Of a stretch of 64,000 nucleotides of DNA, positions 24,288 through 37,800 are shown in pieces (within the stretch, counting starts at the first letter, position 1; every line of letters starts with the position of its first letter). Under the pieces are notes generated by a model, which did no database searches, had not been told where the DNA came from, and saw nothing but the letters and a program-made list of their open reading frames with translations. The position numbers were made by a program, and so were the translations under genes. Where the stretch lies: NCBI GenBank assembly GCA_036023115.1, contig JAYKKT010000086.1:15639501-15703500 (forward strand), given 5' to 3'. Origin of the DNA: Brasenia schreberi (taxonomy: Eukaryota > Streptophyta > Magnoliopsida > Nymphaeales > Cabombaceae).

Positions 24288-24680
24288 TCAAAAAAGATAA
24301 TTAACTAGGAATTTGAAAGCTTCATAATTTTCTCTAGTACCTCCATTCTCATCGCAAACACTAGCATTAAAGTTACAGGTGCTTTCATTATCCATACGAC
24401 CTACAAGAGTGTCCGATGGCTTTGCCATGGTGCCCATGAGGAAAATCTCTAGTTTGACCCAATAGTGAGGTTGCGTTGGGGCAACCCAACAAATGAGCTC
24501 TATAAACACTCCCCACAAACGGTAACATGTCAGCGAGGATCTCGCCCATTCTCTCGTGTACAAAACAAACATCATGGTACCTTTGCTCATATAAGGATAA
24601 TGAGCATTGCAGCAAGCAACATTCACATGACTTCTTTAATTTTTGAGGGCAACCGTCTTCTACGTCTCCCATAGTCAACT
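24288..24680 (-). other. Cys-rich open frames, unrecognised
   Basis: Two overlapping minus-strand frames of 96 and 112 codons with many Cys (SCECCLLQC; CNFNASVCDENGG). They could be one frameshifted coding remnant. I cannot place them in a family: the Cys spacing does not fit DUF26, thaumatin or lipid-transfer proteins well enough. No promoter, intron or neighbour supports a gene. Confidence 0.2.
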
Positions 24681-24699
24681 CAATAATCTTTGTTGCTCG

Positions 24700-27600
24700 T
24701 TGAAGCTTAGATTCGGGAGGGACTTCCTACCATGACTGAAAGCCAAAGCCAAAACCAAAACAAGAGGAAAAATAAAGGAGTAGCAATTGCATATATACCC
24801 CTAAGCCCACTCTATATGGGGTCTCCATGGTTTAGAAGTAAGACACATGGCAAAAAATATATGTAAAAAACTTTCAATTACTTTAATAATTATAAGATGA
24901 TAAATAGTATATCTATAATAATTGATCGGATCTTAAATAATTAAAGGGAAAATAAGACTAATATGAACGATATCATCATAATCTCTTCTGTTACATACAA
25001 ACTTAACCATTTAAGAACACTGCTTTGACATTCATTTGACAAATGACAAGTTAAAAGAAGAAGCAAGTGCCAGTAGTATACCTATCCTAACAATTTAGTC
25101 AACATTGCATGTGTCAAAATAGTGAATCCCTTCTTTTTTAACTAAAACCCCTAACTAGTATGATGTTGAATCTAGCGAAAGTTTCATTTCCTTTCATTTT
25201 CTTTTTGAACATTTATATAGAACCAATCACTTTAAATCCAAGAAAGAGGTCTACTAATTTCTAAAATATAGTTTTCTTTATTGAGTTTATCTCATCTTGA
25301 ATATCTTCTTCCAAAAAGCTACATCTAGAGACCTCATAACCTTTTCATTTATTTTATAATTAGTTTAGTGTTATAATAAAATAATACTTAATTCATAATA
25401 GAATCATGTCTCTTCAACCAAGGACATTGTGAATTATTGTCTAAAAGTCTTTTATTTTCATTGTCTTTTACTTCTTTTAAGCTCTTGATTCTCTACCATA
25501 TTAATAATAGTTCTATTGTATTCTTGCCCATTCTCATGAACACATAGTTTTAGTTTAATAGTTGAGGTAAATTTATCCCTTTGAAAAGTTTATCTGTGTA
25601 TGAAATCAACATGTTATGCAAAAAGCTTGCTATTAATTGGCTTCTCCTAACATCAAACAAGGCATGACAAAGGTTACAATTTTACCATGACCAAAGTTTG
25701 CTTGTTTAATATTGTCCGCTCTAGTCTCTTGAGTCCTTGAAACATAAAACAATATATAAGAAGTGCTCAAAGATATCTTTATCAAACTAAGAAAATGAAT
25801 CTAAGATTAAGTACAATATTTGGTCATTCTATCTTGAGTTGGGTTCACTTATCACTATGCATTCATGTTGGTGTTGAGCTATTGCACTTGACACGACTTC
25901 TTGCAGTGGTCAATACTCGAGAGATCAAATTTAATACCCTAAAAATAAGGTTCGGATAATGCTATTCTTAGAAGTACAATAAACACTAATCTTATTATTC
26001 ATTTCCTTCCACTAGTTTCAAATGATCGAATATAATGGACCTCAACAAATACCTTTAGGATACAATAAAGACTCTTGGTTTGTCTTACATGAACGTAATC
26101 GAGTCTTAGACAAAATTACAAGAAAAGATGATAATATTAAAAATACAATTAGTGCTACAATAAGACTTGTAAATTTTTTTGAATAACTTAGTATGAAAGG
26201 ACACACACTATGGGAGAAAAGTTGGATGAATATCGTTTAACAAAACCACTATATATAGATATGGTGAAAATGTAATTCATGTGAATAGTCCCATGAAATC
26301 GATTATGTGTTGATCATAGCCATATTATTATGTAATAACAATACTACTCATGAGCATAATTATTACTTAAGAATGTGACTTTTAATGCTACAATACAACT
26401 TCTTATTGCTCTATGCATTACAACCTAAGTGCTACTAATGAGCACAATTGTCACTTAAGAAGTGGCTTTTAGTACCACAACATAACTGCTAACTGCATCG
26501 GTTGGTATTCAAATAGGCTTGACAATTAAGCATTCTCATGAAAATAACCATAGCCCTTCACCAAGTATTTTGAAAATCACCCAACACTTCACTTCAGCAG
26601 TGTCATATACAAGACTTCATTAGCCCAACACTATGCAGTCAAACACTCAAATCTAGAAATTGAACATCTTTCTCACTTTGACATTGAAAAACTAGATACG
26701 GATAAGATGGCCAACCTTGAAGGATGAACTATAAAGAAACAATATTTTTGAGTAATGGCATTTTGTTGGCCTATTTCAGCTTGACTATTACTCCATAAAG
26801 TGGGCTGGTTTGATTTGGTTCCTCTTGAATCTTTTTCATCTCCAAAAAAAATTTTGTAGGCCAATTTAGCAACCAAACTTTATTGACTTAACAAGGCCAA
26901 GAGGCTGAGTTTCATCATGTTGGATGATTGAGTATGGGTGGTCAAGTCTTTGAGGATTAATGATTTGATGTTGTCCAATGATCTTTGTTAGCCAAATTGT
27001 CGGAGCTCTACACCTAGACATGATCTTGGTAAGTATTATTAAAAATTATTTAATTTAAAAAATACCAAAATCGGAGGTTTAGAATTGCCAGTTCTGATTT
27101 CTTGCCAACTTGCGTATGGTTGGACCAGTAATTCTTCACCATACAAAACCTTTCTAATTTTGAAAGTTCGTGCAACCTTAAGGTCCAACTTAGAATAGCT
27201 TGTAAGGATCCAATTTGGCTTGTTGAGGCTTTATTCATTTTGATGAAGCCTAGTACTTGGCTCAAGGTGCTTCTCTCATGGGCTTGGCCAATGGATCAAT
27301 TTGGCCAAATTTTACGAAGTGTCTTAATTAGGCTTATGGCAGGATACAACAAATAACAAAACTAACTAGCCAAGAGCAACCTAAATGAATAATCACAACT
27401 AACACTAGACAAAATTAAAGGAAAGGATAAGGTGATGCATCTTTTTTTCCCACACAATCATTTTCCTTGTTAATCTCACTTAGATGTTTCAACATTAGAT
27501 TTGAGGAAAGATGCACCATGCCATTGAGAGAGAGGGAGATGAAACTTCTTGAATCTTATAATTGTACCTTTCAAAGAATCAAAATTTGGGAGACAGTGGG

Positions 27601-29080
27601 AGAGATTTTTTTGGTTGATTGCTCAAAATTAAAAATATATTTTGTTGCATGTCATAGAGACACAAAGAGTTGGGAATTCATGCCTTGAAGGGAAATGTTG
27701 TAATGTTTGTTTGAGTTATATTTTATATTGGGACCATTCTAAAGAAAATTGTTCCAATGCATTTTCAACAATTTAGGTATATGCATAAAGAAGTAACTCT
27801 TCCTTGTTGAGTTTGATATGGTGATATTAATTGGATCTTAATCTTGCCAACATTAAGAGCTAAAAGATCTTTGCAATCCTTTTCCAATATATCTTTGATT
27901 CTTTGGTATGAAAGAGGGTTGATAAGATCCTTGACATTTTTGTAAGAAAAAATAAAAGAAAGTACAAACTGAGACAATTAGAAGACAAGAAATTGGATAT
28001 TTTTGAAATAAAGAAGGAATAGAATGCAGGGGTGACTCTTATCCTTTGTCAGATGTAAAAGGATATTCATAATTTTTTTACTAAATTTTTTCCTTTTGGA
28101 ATTCTCAAGTGTATAGAAACACAATGAAGAATGACATTTGACTTGTTATGTGTGGATAAATAACTCATGAACTTGTTCGAACAAGTGTTACTTGTAAGAT
28201 CAAAACAAGTTGAATCATATACAAAAGAGCCAAACACGAGCTCAGCTAAATACAAATGTGTTGAGCCACAAATAGCATATGGTTGGTTTGTTCGACTTTT
28301 TTATCAACCTAACATCAACAAGAGTAGTGAGTTGTGTATAAATAATTCAAAAGGGATAAATATGAAAATGCTTCCTATGAGAGTGATAACTTTGCTTTTA
28401 TTTGATGAAAATTAATTGATTCTTTGTGATTTCTCTTGTTATATCAGATTTGATTTTTGTGATTAGTTCATTACGTAAAAGGTTTTGACTACACAACATA
28501 ATCCGAAGTCTCATTGAGTTTTGTATTGAGTATCAAAAGTTGACTTTCTTGAAAATGTAATTTCTTCTATTTAACTTTGGAGCATCTCTTTTAGTTGGGA
28601 TATTTAAATGCAATTTATACTTTTAAATTTTTAGAATATTTTAAAATTTAGATATATATAAATTTGTATTTCATACATATTGTCTTTACTATTTCAAGTT
28701 GAACTTCTATTCTAAAGTTTCTCTCTACAAGTTGATTTTATTGTTACTTCTTCCTTAGTCACTTTACAACACAATGACATCTGCAAATACATGACTCAAC
28801 ACTTCATCTTAAATGTACTTTGTTGGTCATTCACTACCATCATAAAGAGAGATGAGTTTAGTATTCCATCTTGGCATAATCCAATCTCAACAATAATGAA
28901 ATTAGGCATCCCCTCATAAACCATAGTATATTGATGCTTGACGAAATGTGTCCCTTGTGAGGTTGATGTAGATAAGAGTTACATCTTCTTTATGGTTTTC
29001 CACAAAATCTCTCATAGTACCATGTTATAGGTTTGTGTAAATCAATGAATGTATTGAAAGGTTCTTTTGTAGACGATACG
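24700..29080. other. AT-rich region without recognised genes
   Basis: About 4.4 kb with only short open frames, none showing a known motif. It contains the tandem-like words gcacaatt(g)tcacttaag near 26,350-26,460 (two similar phrases about 90 bp apart). It looks like old transposon debris. Confidence 0.35.
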
Positions 29081-29082
29081 GA

Positions 29083-29298
29083 GGTATTTGATTGTGAGGT
29101 TGAGACGGAAGACCTATAACTTCAATTCAAGTTTCAGTGTCCGACCCCAAGCGTGGGCTACTAATGGGCTTCGTAATGGGATAAAAAATGTGGTCCTACC
29201 TCACTTTTTATTTCATATGGAGGACCGCATTTGATTACTTTTGAAGCTAGAATTGTTCCAGTCCCATAGTGTCAAACCTCGTAATCAAACAACCTCTA
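29083..29298. mobile_element. MITE-like inverted-repeat element
   Basis: The left end (tatttgattgtgaggttga) and the reverse complement of the right end (tgtttgattacgaggtttga) match at most positions, giving roughly 20-bp imperfect terminal inverted repeats around a 216-bp non-coding unit. Size and structure suit a MITE. The target duplication is not resolved, so the superfamily is open. Confidence 0.45.
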
Positions 29299-29299
29299 G

Positions 29300-30384
29300 G
29301 GTGCTTCATAAGACCTTATAACAAGTGAATAGCCTGAAAATTAGATCTCCTTAGTATAGTTTCAATTGGTGTTACTATATTATGTACATGTATCAACCTT
29401 CTTTGAAATAGTTCTTTCCCCTAGTTTTATAATTTTTCTCATTAACTTGATAATTGTAGTTGGCATAATTTTGGTTAATCTCTTTTATGATATACAAGCA
29501 TGAAATGTAGCTTCTTGTTTGGTCAAATCAATCAAGCTCTTTTAAGTCTATTGATACATACGTAGATATCAATTAGTTACACCAAGTTGAAGCATCACTT
29601 GCCAAGTCAAGAACAATCTTAACCCAATCAAACATCTAGGGGTTTCCCACTCCCTTAATCTCTACTAGGGGATGGCCCTTGGGTGGCCGTAATGTGTCAG
29701 GGACTAACAAAGCAATAAAAGTTAACTTTTGAGGTTACATTCTTCCAAACATAAAAATAAAAACAAAGTCACTTTGAATTTCATTAACTAAAAGAACATT
29801 TATTTTATTCTTTTTCAATAAGTAGCTTTAGTTATTTCCATTTCTTGGCACTATAATTCTTCAAATAGCTTTAAGTTGTATGCAATGTTGGACCTTTGGA
29901 TTTATGCCATATTGGAACAGTACATTGTTATGAAACCATACATTTTAAGCATCCTCATGAGGCTCTTGTGCAATGTTTGTGAAGCCAAACTGGATCTACT
30001 GGATCATTTATTTCTTATGCTCTTTTTTGTTATTCTTGATTTTTAATTATTTATTTTTATGTTTTTAATTTTAAATGGATTATTTTCATGCTTTATTTTA
30101 TTGAGATGATTTCTTTGCTTTTATGTTATATTGTAAGATTTTTAATATGTTGTATACATAACAAAATCGTGTCTATATATATGTATATATTTATATATAA
30201 AGGTAGTGATAAATGATTAAATTTTATGTGTGTTCAAATCTATTCAAACATCTTCATTAAAATATCATTATACTTTTATACTTTTTATTTAAATATTCAT
30301 GTTTCATCACCTAAAATTATTCATCCCAAAGATCAAAAGGTTGAAATGTAAATTTTAGCACAGACGTGACATGCTTATTTACCA

Positions 30385-30427
<43 letters not shown>

Positions 30428-31097
30428 AAATTGTTACTGGTTGGAGGACGGTTTGACCTGATTGAAGGTCTGTTGCAGTAAAAGTTCCTTCCTACCTTGG
30501 TTCAGTGACGGGTCCCCTTCCACAAACAGTGCTCACGTGTCATCTAGCTCACAGCGTTATAGGGTCAACTCACGAGTTGAAGGTCATGAATACGACGCCA
30601 GGAGATGTATTTGGATTCCCCCTCCATTTTGCCAAAAAAGAAAAATGTCATCTTGATGCTAATGTGTCATTTGCCTTGAGGCTTACGTCTCATTTATACT
30701 TTGACAAGCGCCACATTAAAGTCCACACTTTTAAAATGGAAGATGCATATTGTATTCGGGCTGGATCTAAGCATAGAACAATTTAGTTGTAGCTAACCCG
30801 ATATAGAATTGTATCTAAGTTCAGAACAAAATAATAATAACAATAACAATAATAAAAATATAGTAATAATAATAACAAAGTTGAGTTTGGATAATATGTG
30901 TTATTGAGATGGTATATGATAGACTAGGACTCGCATTTATGATCAAATATGACTCAGAAATCCTAGCTCTGAGTCTGTATCGTGATTTCGAGTTTGCTTT
31001 CAATCTAAATCCAAAACATTGAGATCTCATGAAAGGCAGTCCAAGCAGGGATTGCAATGGGCCGGGTTGGTGCCCCACCCGAATTCGACCCACACTG
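29300..31097. other. Upstream region of the phospholipase gene
   Basis: No gene recognised. It has a (CT)n(AT)n microsatellite at 30,384-30,427 and an AT-rich AATAAT-type stretch at 30,829-30,878. Confidence 0.35.
30384..30427. repeat. (CT)n(AT)n microsatellite
   Basis: A CT run followed directly by an AT run, about 44 bp in all. Confidence 0.9.
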
Positions 31098-31443
31098 CAA
31101 ATCAAGTCATCGAATCAGGTCACTTTGGATTTGGGGCAGAATAAGGTTGATCTGGACATGACCCAGGTAACGTTCTGGTTGACCCGACTACCACACACAG
31201 GCAATAGAAACAGCGTGCAGATCAAGTCATCCCTCTGGTGTCTTTGGATTTGAGACAAAATCAGGTTGATCTTGACACGACCAAGGTGACGTTTTCGTTG
31301 ACACGACCAACACACACCAGAAATAAGAGAAGCGGGGTGTGGCAAATCAAGTCACTAGGTCGGGTCACTTTGGATTTGGGTCAAAATCAGGTTGATCTGG
31401 ACAAGACCCATGTAAGATTCTGGTTGACCTAGCACACATAAAT
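31098..31443 (+). repeat. Three-unit tandem repeat, about 120 bp each
   Basis: Units start at 31,098, 31,218 and 31,343, each opening with ca(a/g)atcaagtca. Each then contains a tttggattt(g) phrase, aggttgatct, gacccaggta-like words, and gttgac followed by an acacac(a) run. Units are 120 and 125 bp and the last is shorter. The array lies 400-750 bp ahead of the phospholipase start codon. Confidence 0.8.
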
Positions 31444-31841
31444 CTATATATATATACGTATGCGCGTATGTTTGTATATATTTTTGTTCAGGTTTGAGTT
31501 ACTTTGACACGACCTGGGTGTCTGACCCCGACCTGAAGTGGTTTTCCGGTCGGGTTCGGGTTGTCTGCTCGGGTCAAAACTGCGTCACCCCAGCAAAGGT
31601 TTCTCAGAGAGAGAGAGAGAAAGAATCCTCTACAGAGAGAGAGAGAGAGAGAAAATCCTATACAAATCTGATCCCGCGAAGGATCCTTCACGAAAGAGGA
31701 AATCAAGATACAGGCGTCACCTCCAATGACGTATCTTATTTCAACGCCGCCGACGAAATCTTTAAAATCTTCGTACCCGTATCTCTAACAGGAGATAGGA
31801 GATAGAGAGAGGAGAAGAAGAAGAATTAGGAGAGAGGGAGA
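31444..31841 (+). promoter_or_regulatory. PLA1: Phospholipase gene proximal promoter and 5' leader
   Basis: Contains an AT run with TATA-like sequence (31,446-31,460), two GA-repeat tracts at about 31,606-31,620 and 31,635-31,651, a TGACGTA motif at about 31,727 (the ACGT core bound by plant bZIP factors), and a purine-rich leader (gagaagaagaagaa) just before the ATG. The transcription start is not visible. Such GA tracts are common in plant 5' leaders. The TATA run may simply be a microsatellite. Confidence 0.4.
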
Positions 31842-34800
31842 ATGTCATGGGGACTGGGGTGGAAGCGGCCGTCTGAAACCTTTCATCTGACACTCAGTTA
31901 CGGAGAAGAATTATGCGGCTCGTCCTTGCCACCATCATCGCCTTCTTCAACCGCCATCGACGAAGAAGAGGCAGCCCCACCCGTCAGAATCCAATTGGAG
32001 TGGTCGGCGGGTGAAGACGACGATCAGGTGGCTCTCAAACTCCAATCTAAGCTCATCGTCGCTCTCCCTCCTCCGCAGGACACCGTCCTTCTTCGCTTGA
32101 ATAGTAGAAGGAAGGGCGATAATGAGGATGAACAAGAAGCAACAGAGGAATTGGTGGCCGTGGAGATGAGGGTTGTGAAGAAGAGAGAGCCCCTCCGATC
32201 CATCACCATGATGAAGGCGGTGGGCTCCGGTCAGCAGAGCGACGGTCTCGGTGTTTTAACCAGATTGATCCGACCCAAGGCCGATGGCGGTGCTTTAGGA
32301 TTCGACCAGCATTGGAGGAGCGTTACCCTTCTCAATCTTTGTGGATGCGGCCTCTCGGTTAGCATCTCTCTCTCTCACATACACACAGACACGGACACTG
32401 AACTTTATGCAAATAGCAATTACAGGCTGCTGTTTTCAAATTTTCTTATGGCAGACTTTAAGAAAACTTTGGTGCGAGCTAGTTTTCACTTTAGGGCTTC
32501 TTGAATGGATAGCTCAAGTTTGAGCCTTAAATCCAAGTGGAAAGACAAGAACAAACTCGTGCACTTTGGTTTCAAGTTTGAAAATCAACGAGTTATGAAA
32601 AAAGAGAAACTTAGTTTCGTTTTTATAGCTTTTTGAATTTTTTTGAATGACTCAAAGACCTCAAAAATTGATGAAAATTTCAAAGGATACATCCGTAACA
32701 TTCACTTTTAAGACATTCGGAAATGTTCTGTTACAGAAATACAAACATAGGTACGCATCTTGGTGTATGAATTTAGTGCACTTGGTCTTGTTGGAAAGCT
32801 ATGGATATCAACTTTCTAATGAACCAAGTTTCACTGAATTTGGACGATTAGCGATGCTCTGTTCTAGGAAAACAGGATTGAAAGAAAGTTTTGATGTTAC
32901 ACAACTTTTAATATGAGGTTGCACGATCTTAAAATTCTTTAAAATTTTATTAAAAGTGGGTTATGTGTGTAGATATAGTGTACCAAATTTCAGAGTGATC
33001 GGAACAACAGCTTAACAATGAAAAATAAAGCAATCAACATATGCAAGAATTTTTAAATCTAGAATTTCGTTTTTAGAACATACGTGATGCAAACTCACCG
33101 GAATTAAAATGCAACAACACAACGTCCCAAAGTAAATTGCTGAAGAAAAAAGAATGAAAATATATCTATTGGCTTAAGCATAGAGGGGATTTTGTTTTTA
33201 GAACATACGTGATGCAAACTCACCGGAATTAAAATGCAATAACACAACGTCCCAAAGTAAATTGCTGAAGGGAAAAGAATGAAAATGTATCTATTAACTT
33301 AAGCATAGAGGGGATTAGAAGATATAGAGTGTTTATAACATATAGAGAGGTAGAATGAAGAACACAAATATATAGAGTGCATAAGCAAGAAATGGAAAAT
33401 TCAGCACATCTACTTCTTATTACATCATGGGAGGAGACAAAGCTTCGTTAATACAACCCCTTTTGAATTGAATATGAAGAAGAGATGGTGATGATTCAGA
33501 GGAGAATGATACTTACACGGATTCCCCAAGGAATGGCTCCAAATGGTGGTGCACGACCCTCACCTTTTCCCTTTCTTCACTCACTATTTTCTCACTTGAT
33601 TGGCAGCACTTTGCCTTAATTCCTACACTCTCTTTCCTCTCTAAGACCTTCCCTAGCAGCCTTAATTCCTACACTCTCTTTCCTCTCTAAGACCTTCCCT
33701 AGCAGCTCACGACTTCCCCAAGATGTAGCCCAAGACACCAAGGTGCAACTCCTTCCCAAACTCTCTCCCAATACAAGATAACTCCAAGATGTCTAGATGG
33801 ACTTCACGACCCCTTTGGCCTCTATTTATAGGCCAAGGGGGGTTCTTCTAGGCCCTTTCTTGGGGCGAGTGATCCAAGATCCAAACCCAGTCCTAAGGCT
33901 TGATTCTCCACGTGATCATATGGTCTCTCATGGTCAAAGATGGACCAGTCCCATGTGGGTTGGTTGTTGGTTCAAACCATGTGCACCTAGCCATGGTCAG
34001 CTAGGCCATGGATGTCTCCAAGTGTAACTGGCTAGACTTGCTCTTCAAGTTGATGTTCCCCTTGTTGGCTCGTCCCATTTAATCAAGGCTAGGTAGGAGT
34101 GTCATTTGATGTTTAGCCCAAGGATATAGGGTGGACAAGGCTAGAAAAATTCGGTTTGGTCAAGTTAAGGCATTTGATTTAAACTAGGTCATGCTTTATG
34201 TTTAACCCAAGTGACTCAAGCTTATTATGAAACATAGATCAGTCACTGCTGATCAATTGCAGTTCCCATCTACAATCAGTTGTCGTGTGATTTCAGTAGT
34301 AAAGAATATTGAACACAGATTTGGTATTGCCGATTATTGACAATAGAGGCTTTTATGATTATGGCTAAATGATAGCAGTTTGATTAAAATCGTTAATACC
34401 ATCATCGACAACAATCTGCAAGAGAAAGAACATATTAGAAATATCAGATTGAGTATTATATCAAATACAAGATATTACTGAAAACGTGTACTGGTAATAT
34501 CATCAATCAAAGTATTAGACAAGAAGGAATCTTCAATTCTCACGATGGATGGAAGGTTGAAAGAAGAAACCATGTCAGCCACATATGGATAGGATAAAAA
34601 AATTGAACCATTCCAAATCACAAATATTCGTCTAGATGGACGAAATTATAGAGAATGGGCTAGGTCGATAAAGCTTATTTTACGATATAGAGGAAAAGCA
34701 TCAATTATCAGACAGAATTCATCACCTCTAGAAGGAAGCAGCGCAGACTATGAACGATGGGTAAAAGAAGATGCTCTTGTAAGTTCATGGCTGATCTAAT

Positions 34801-37800
34801 CCATGAACCCATCTATCAGCAAGACGTTTATGTATATGGAATCAACCACGGAAATTTGGATTGCAGTAGAAGAGGCATACTCCAGACAGAAAAATATAGC
34901 AAAAGAATATAAAATTATTAAGAGGATAAGAAAGTGTCGCCAAGGAACCTGATCAATAAGTGAGTATTATGGGGAATTGCACGAACTTTGGAATGAACAA
35001 CATATTATGGAAAACAAATGTAGTCTATTGTGTAAAAGAGAGAACATCTGAAGCTGAAATTCAGAAATTGTTCTATCTGCTATGGGGAGTTTCATCAGAT
35101 TATGAATTTATAAGAAATATCTTCTATTTTTCCCGTAGTCCATAATCTTATCAAAACTCAGTTTGGTTATATTGTGAAGACACTCAGATCAGATAATGGT
35201 GGAGAGTATTGTAATGCACAGCTGGACTCATATCTTCAAGCTTATGGTATTATACATCAAACATCTTGTGTTTACACTCCACAACAGAATGTATTAGCAG
35301 AACGAAAGAATCGACATATTTTGGAAATTGCTAGAACTCTTCTTCTTGAACATAATGTTCCAAAATATTTTTGGCCAGAAGTCATCCTTACAGCAGTGTA
35401 CATTATGAATAGAATTTCAATTGTAACTCTTGTAGGAAAGTCGCCATTCCATCTCACTCCTAGAATATTTGGATGTGTCTGTAATGTGCATGTTCATCAA
35501 CAATTTAGAGATAAGCTTGATCCAAAGGCGATTAAATGTATTTTCATTGGATATTCTTGTGAGAAGAAAGGATATGTGTGTTATGATCATAATTCTCATA
35601 AAAGATATATTTTTATGGATGTAACTTTCTTTGAAAATACTCCATACTACAAGAATTCGAATGATAATTCTGATCATACTTTCAAAGAATCAGTTGTTCT
35701 GTCGAGATTATGAGGAGACATTTGCTCCTGTTGCAAAAATGACTACTATTCGTACTCTTGCTGCCTATTGCTGCTTTGAGTTCGTCGGTGGCATATCTTT
35801 CAACTTGATGTTAAAAATGCCTTCTTGAATGGAGATCTTCAAGAAGAAGTTTATATGGCACCCTCTTGGTGTTTTACTGTGAGAGTCTTACAGCCTGGGT
35901 ATGTGTCTGATCTGAGAAAGAAGCATTATATGGGTCTCGAACTGCACACACGGAGACTTGGTTTGGGTCGATTCTGAGTAATTTTTAGCGATCTCTTCCC
36001 TTGGATTCGCTTCAAGTAGATCATGATTACGCTTCTTTTTGTTATGTTACAGTCATGTATGTAGGTATCATTTTGTCTTTATATGTTGATGACATGATTA
36101 TCACTTGGTGATCTATATTCGATGGTATTTCGGCTTTGAAGGCAGAGTTTGTCATCAACACTAGAAAGTTTAAAGAATATTTACGGTTCTCTACAGTTAT
36201 TTTTTTGGGTATTGAGGTTGCCTACTCAGTGACGAGGTTATCTTCATTTCTCAAAGAAATATGTGCACTTGAGATATTCTTGACGAAATTTAGATGAGCT
36301 AATAATAAGGCTTGTGATACTCCATTGAGGTGGATCCCAAATTTTTTCTTCTTCGATGGTTTACCTTTGTCGGATCCTACTTTATGAGATCGCTATTGTT
36401 GGGAGCTTGGTATACCTTACTATTACTCGTCCGGATATTGCATATGTTGTTAGAAGTATTGTTAGTCAATTGTTGCTTACTCCATGTATAGTTCATTGGG
36501 CAGGTTCGTATACTTCGAGTATTTTTAAGATATCTTGGGGAAGCTGATCTTACATAGTCTTTTATTTCCATCAACCTTCTTACTTGGAGTTGTTGCGATC
36601 TACTGATGATCATGCGTGATAGTGATCCCACAGTCTCGCAGATCACATTCTTGGATCAACCTCGTATATTGTTTCTAGGTGATTCTTTATTTCTTGGAAA
36701 GAGTAAGAAACGAAATCTATTGTTTCTTAGATCTTCATTGCTTGAAGTCAATGAATATCGTGCTATGGCATCTACTACCAAAGAGATATGTTAGAAGTTA
36801 CGTTGGTTATTGAGATATGGGAGAGCGTCGAGAAATCCAGCTACGGTATTATGACAACAGGAGTTCTATTGCTACATTGTATTCATAATGCAGACTCATT
36901 TTCATGAACGAACTAAAACGACAAAGATGATTGTCATTACCTTGTTCTAAAAAGTGGATCTCAAGCATGGACCATTACCTTGCCTACTTTGTTTCTTCTT
37001 CTTTCTTGCAATTGGCAGATTATTTACTAAATTCCATCTCTCGTTTCGCTTTGCTGGCTTTCTTGTAACTCGATGCTTGTAGCTATTATGTTGCATGGCA
37101 AGGTGAGTTTGAGGGGAAGTGTTAAGAAACGTATTTGGTTATTTTGTATTTCCGTGATTTGATTCTTGTATTAGAACAAATCTATTTCTCCTAATTTAGT
37201 TCTATTTTATAGTAAGTAATCTATTGTAATAAGTAGGTTAATATAAACTTTTTACATTGTACAATTGTGATCAATGCAATACTTTCGGTTTCTATTTCAA
37301 AAATATTCTTGTCAATTTTTAATTTCAAACATAACTTATCTAAATTCTTAAGTCAATCAGCATTGATTAAAAAAATTATTCCACATCACATATGAGCCAT
37401 GTTACTTACGCATCTTCAACACATGTGGATGAGAATTATTTATCTCTTATTTAATATTAAGCTCCAACAATTTTCCCCAATTCTAAGGGAAAAAATTCCA
37501 TGGAACGTTTTAGGGTATTGCTTGTAAGAGAAAAATAAAAGAGAAAATGAAAAGGAGAATTATTTATGCTTAATCAGGCTTGTACATTATTCACATAAAT
37601 TATTTCCTTCCCCTCCTTCAACATCACAAAAGAACATTCAAACATATCTTTCATTCTCCTTTCCCTTTGTAGAATTGTAAACTAACATCAAAATAAGAGA
37701 AATCCAATCTTGACATGGAAATTACTTAATCTTATTCTTGGTGGATAACAGTAATAGTACCTACAGTATCTTGGGAGTCTTGACAGAAACCATTATGCAA

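Larger units (their letters stand above)
32520..34200 (-). mobile_element. Gypsy LTR fragment (reverse)
   Basis: Similar, when reversed, to the LTR at 17,817-19,946. Shared landmarks are ggcctataaatagag (reverse of 33,820-33,834), aaaaggggttgtattaa (reverse of 33,449-33,465), catgatgtaat (reverse of 33,420-33,430) and the cagtgaaactt phrase near 32,835. Ends are approximate; no TGTAAACACC end or target duplication was found, so both ends may be truncated. Confidence 0.6.
34500..37299 (+). mobile_element. Decayed copia element with 3' LTR
   Basis: Gag-like sequence from about 34,545 ([33 protein letters not shown]), an integrase core at 35,174-35,713, an RT start at 35,705-35,870 ([20 protein letters not shown]), a YVDDMI motif at about 36,080-36,100, RNase H-adjacent sequence at 36,400-36,480 ([13 protein letters not shown]), then the polypurine tract gaggggaag just before TGTTAAGAAACG at 37,120, which starts the 3' LTR. 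The LTR end near 37,299 is a guess. No 5' LTR was found. Many stops and frameshifts. Confidence 0.75.

Noticed and set aside
24388..24678. DUF26 (Gnk2) cysteine-rich domain on the minus strand
   Set aside because: A GDVEDG phrase and several Cys suggested it, but the CX8CX2C spacing is not met and the frame shifts.
31488..31805. Upstream coding exons before PLA1
   Set aside because: Open frames there are GA-repeat and promoter sequence with no similarity; the family start MSWGLGW lies at 31,842.
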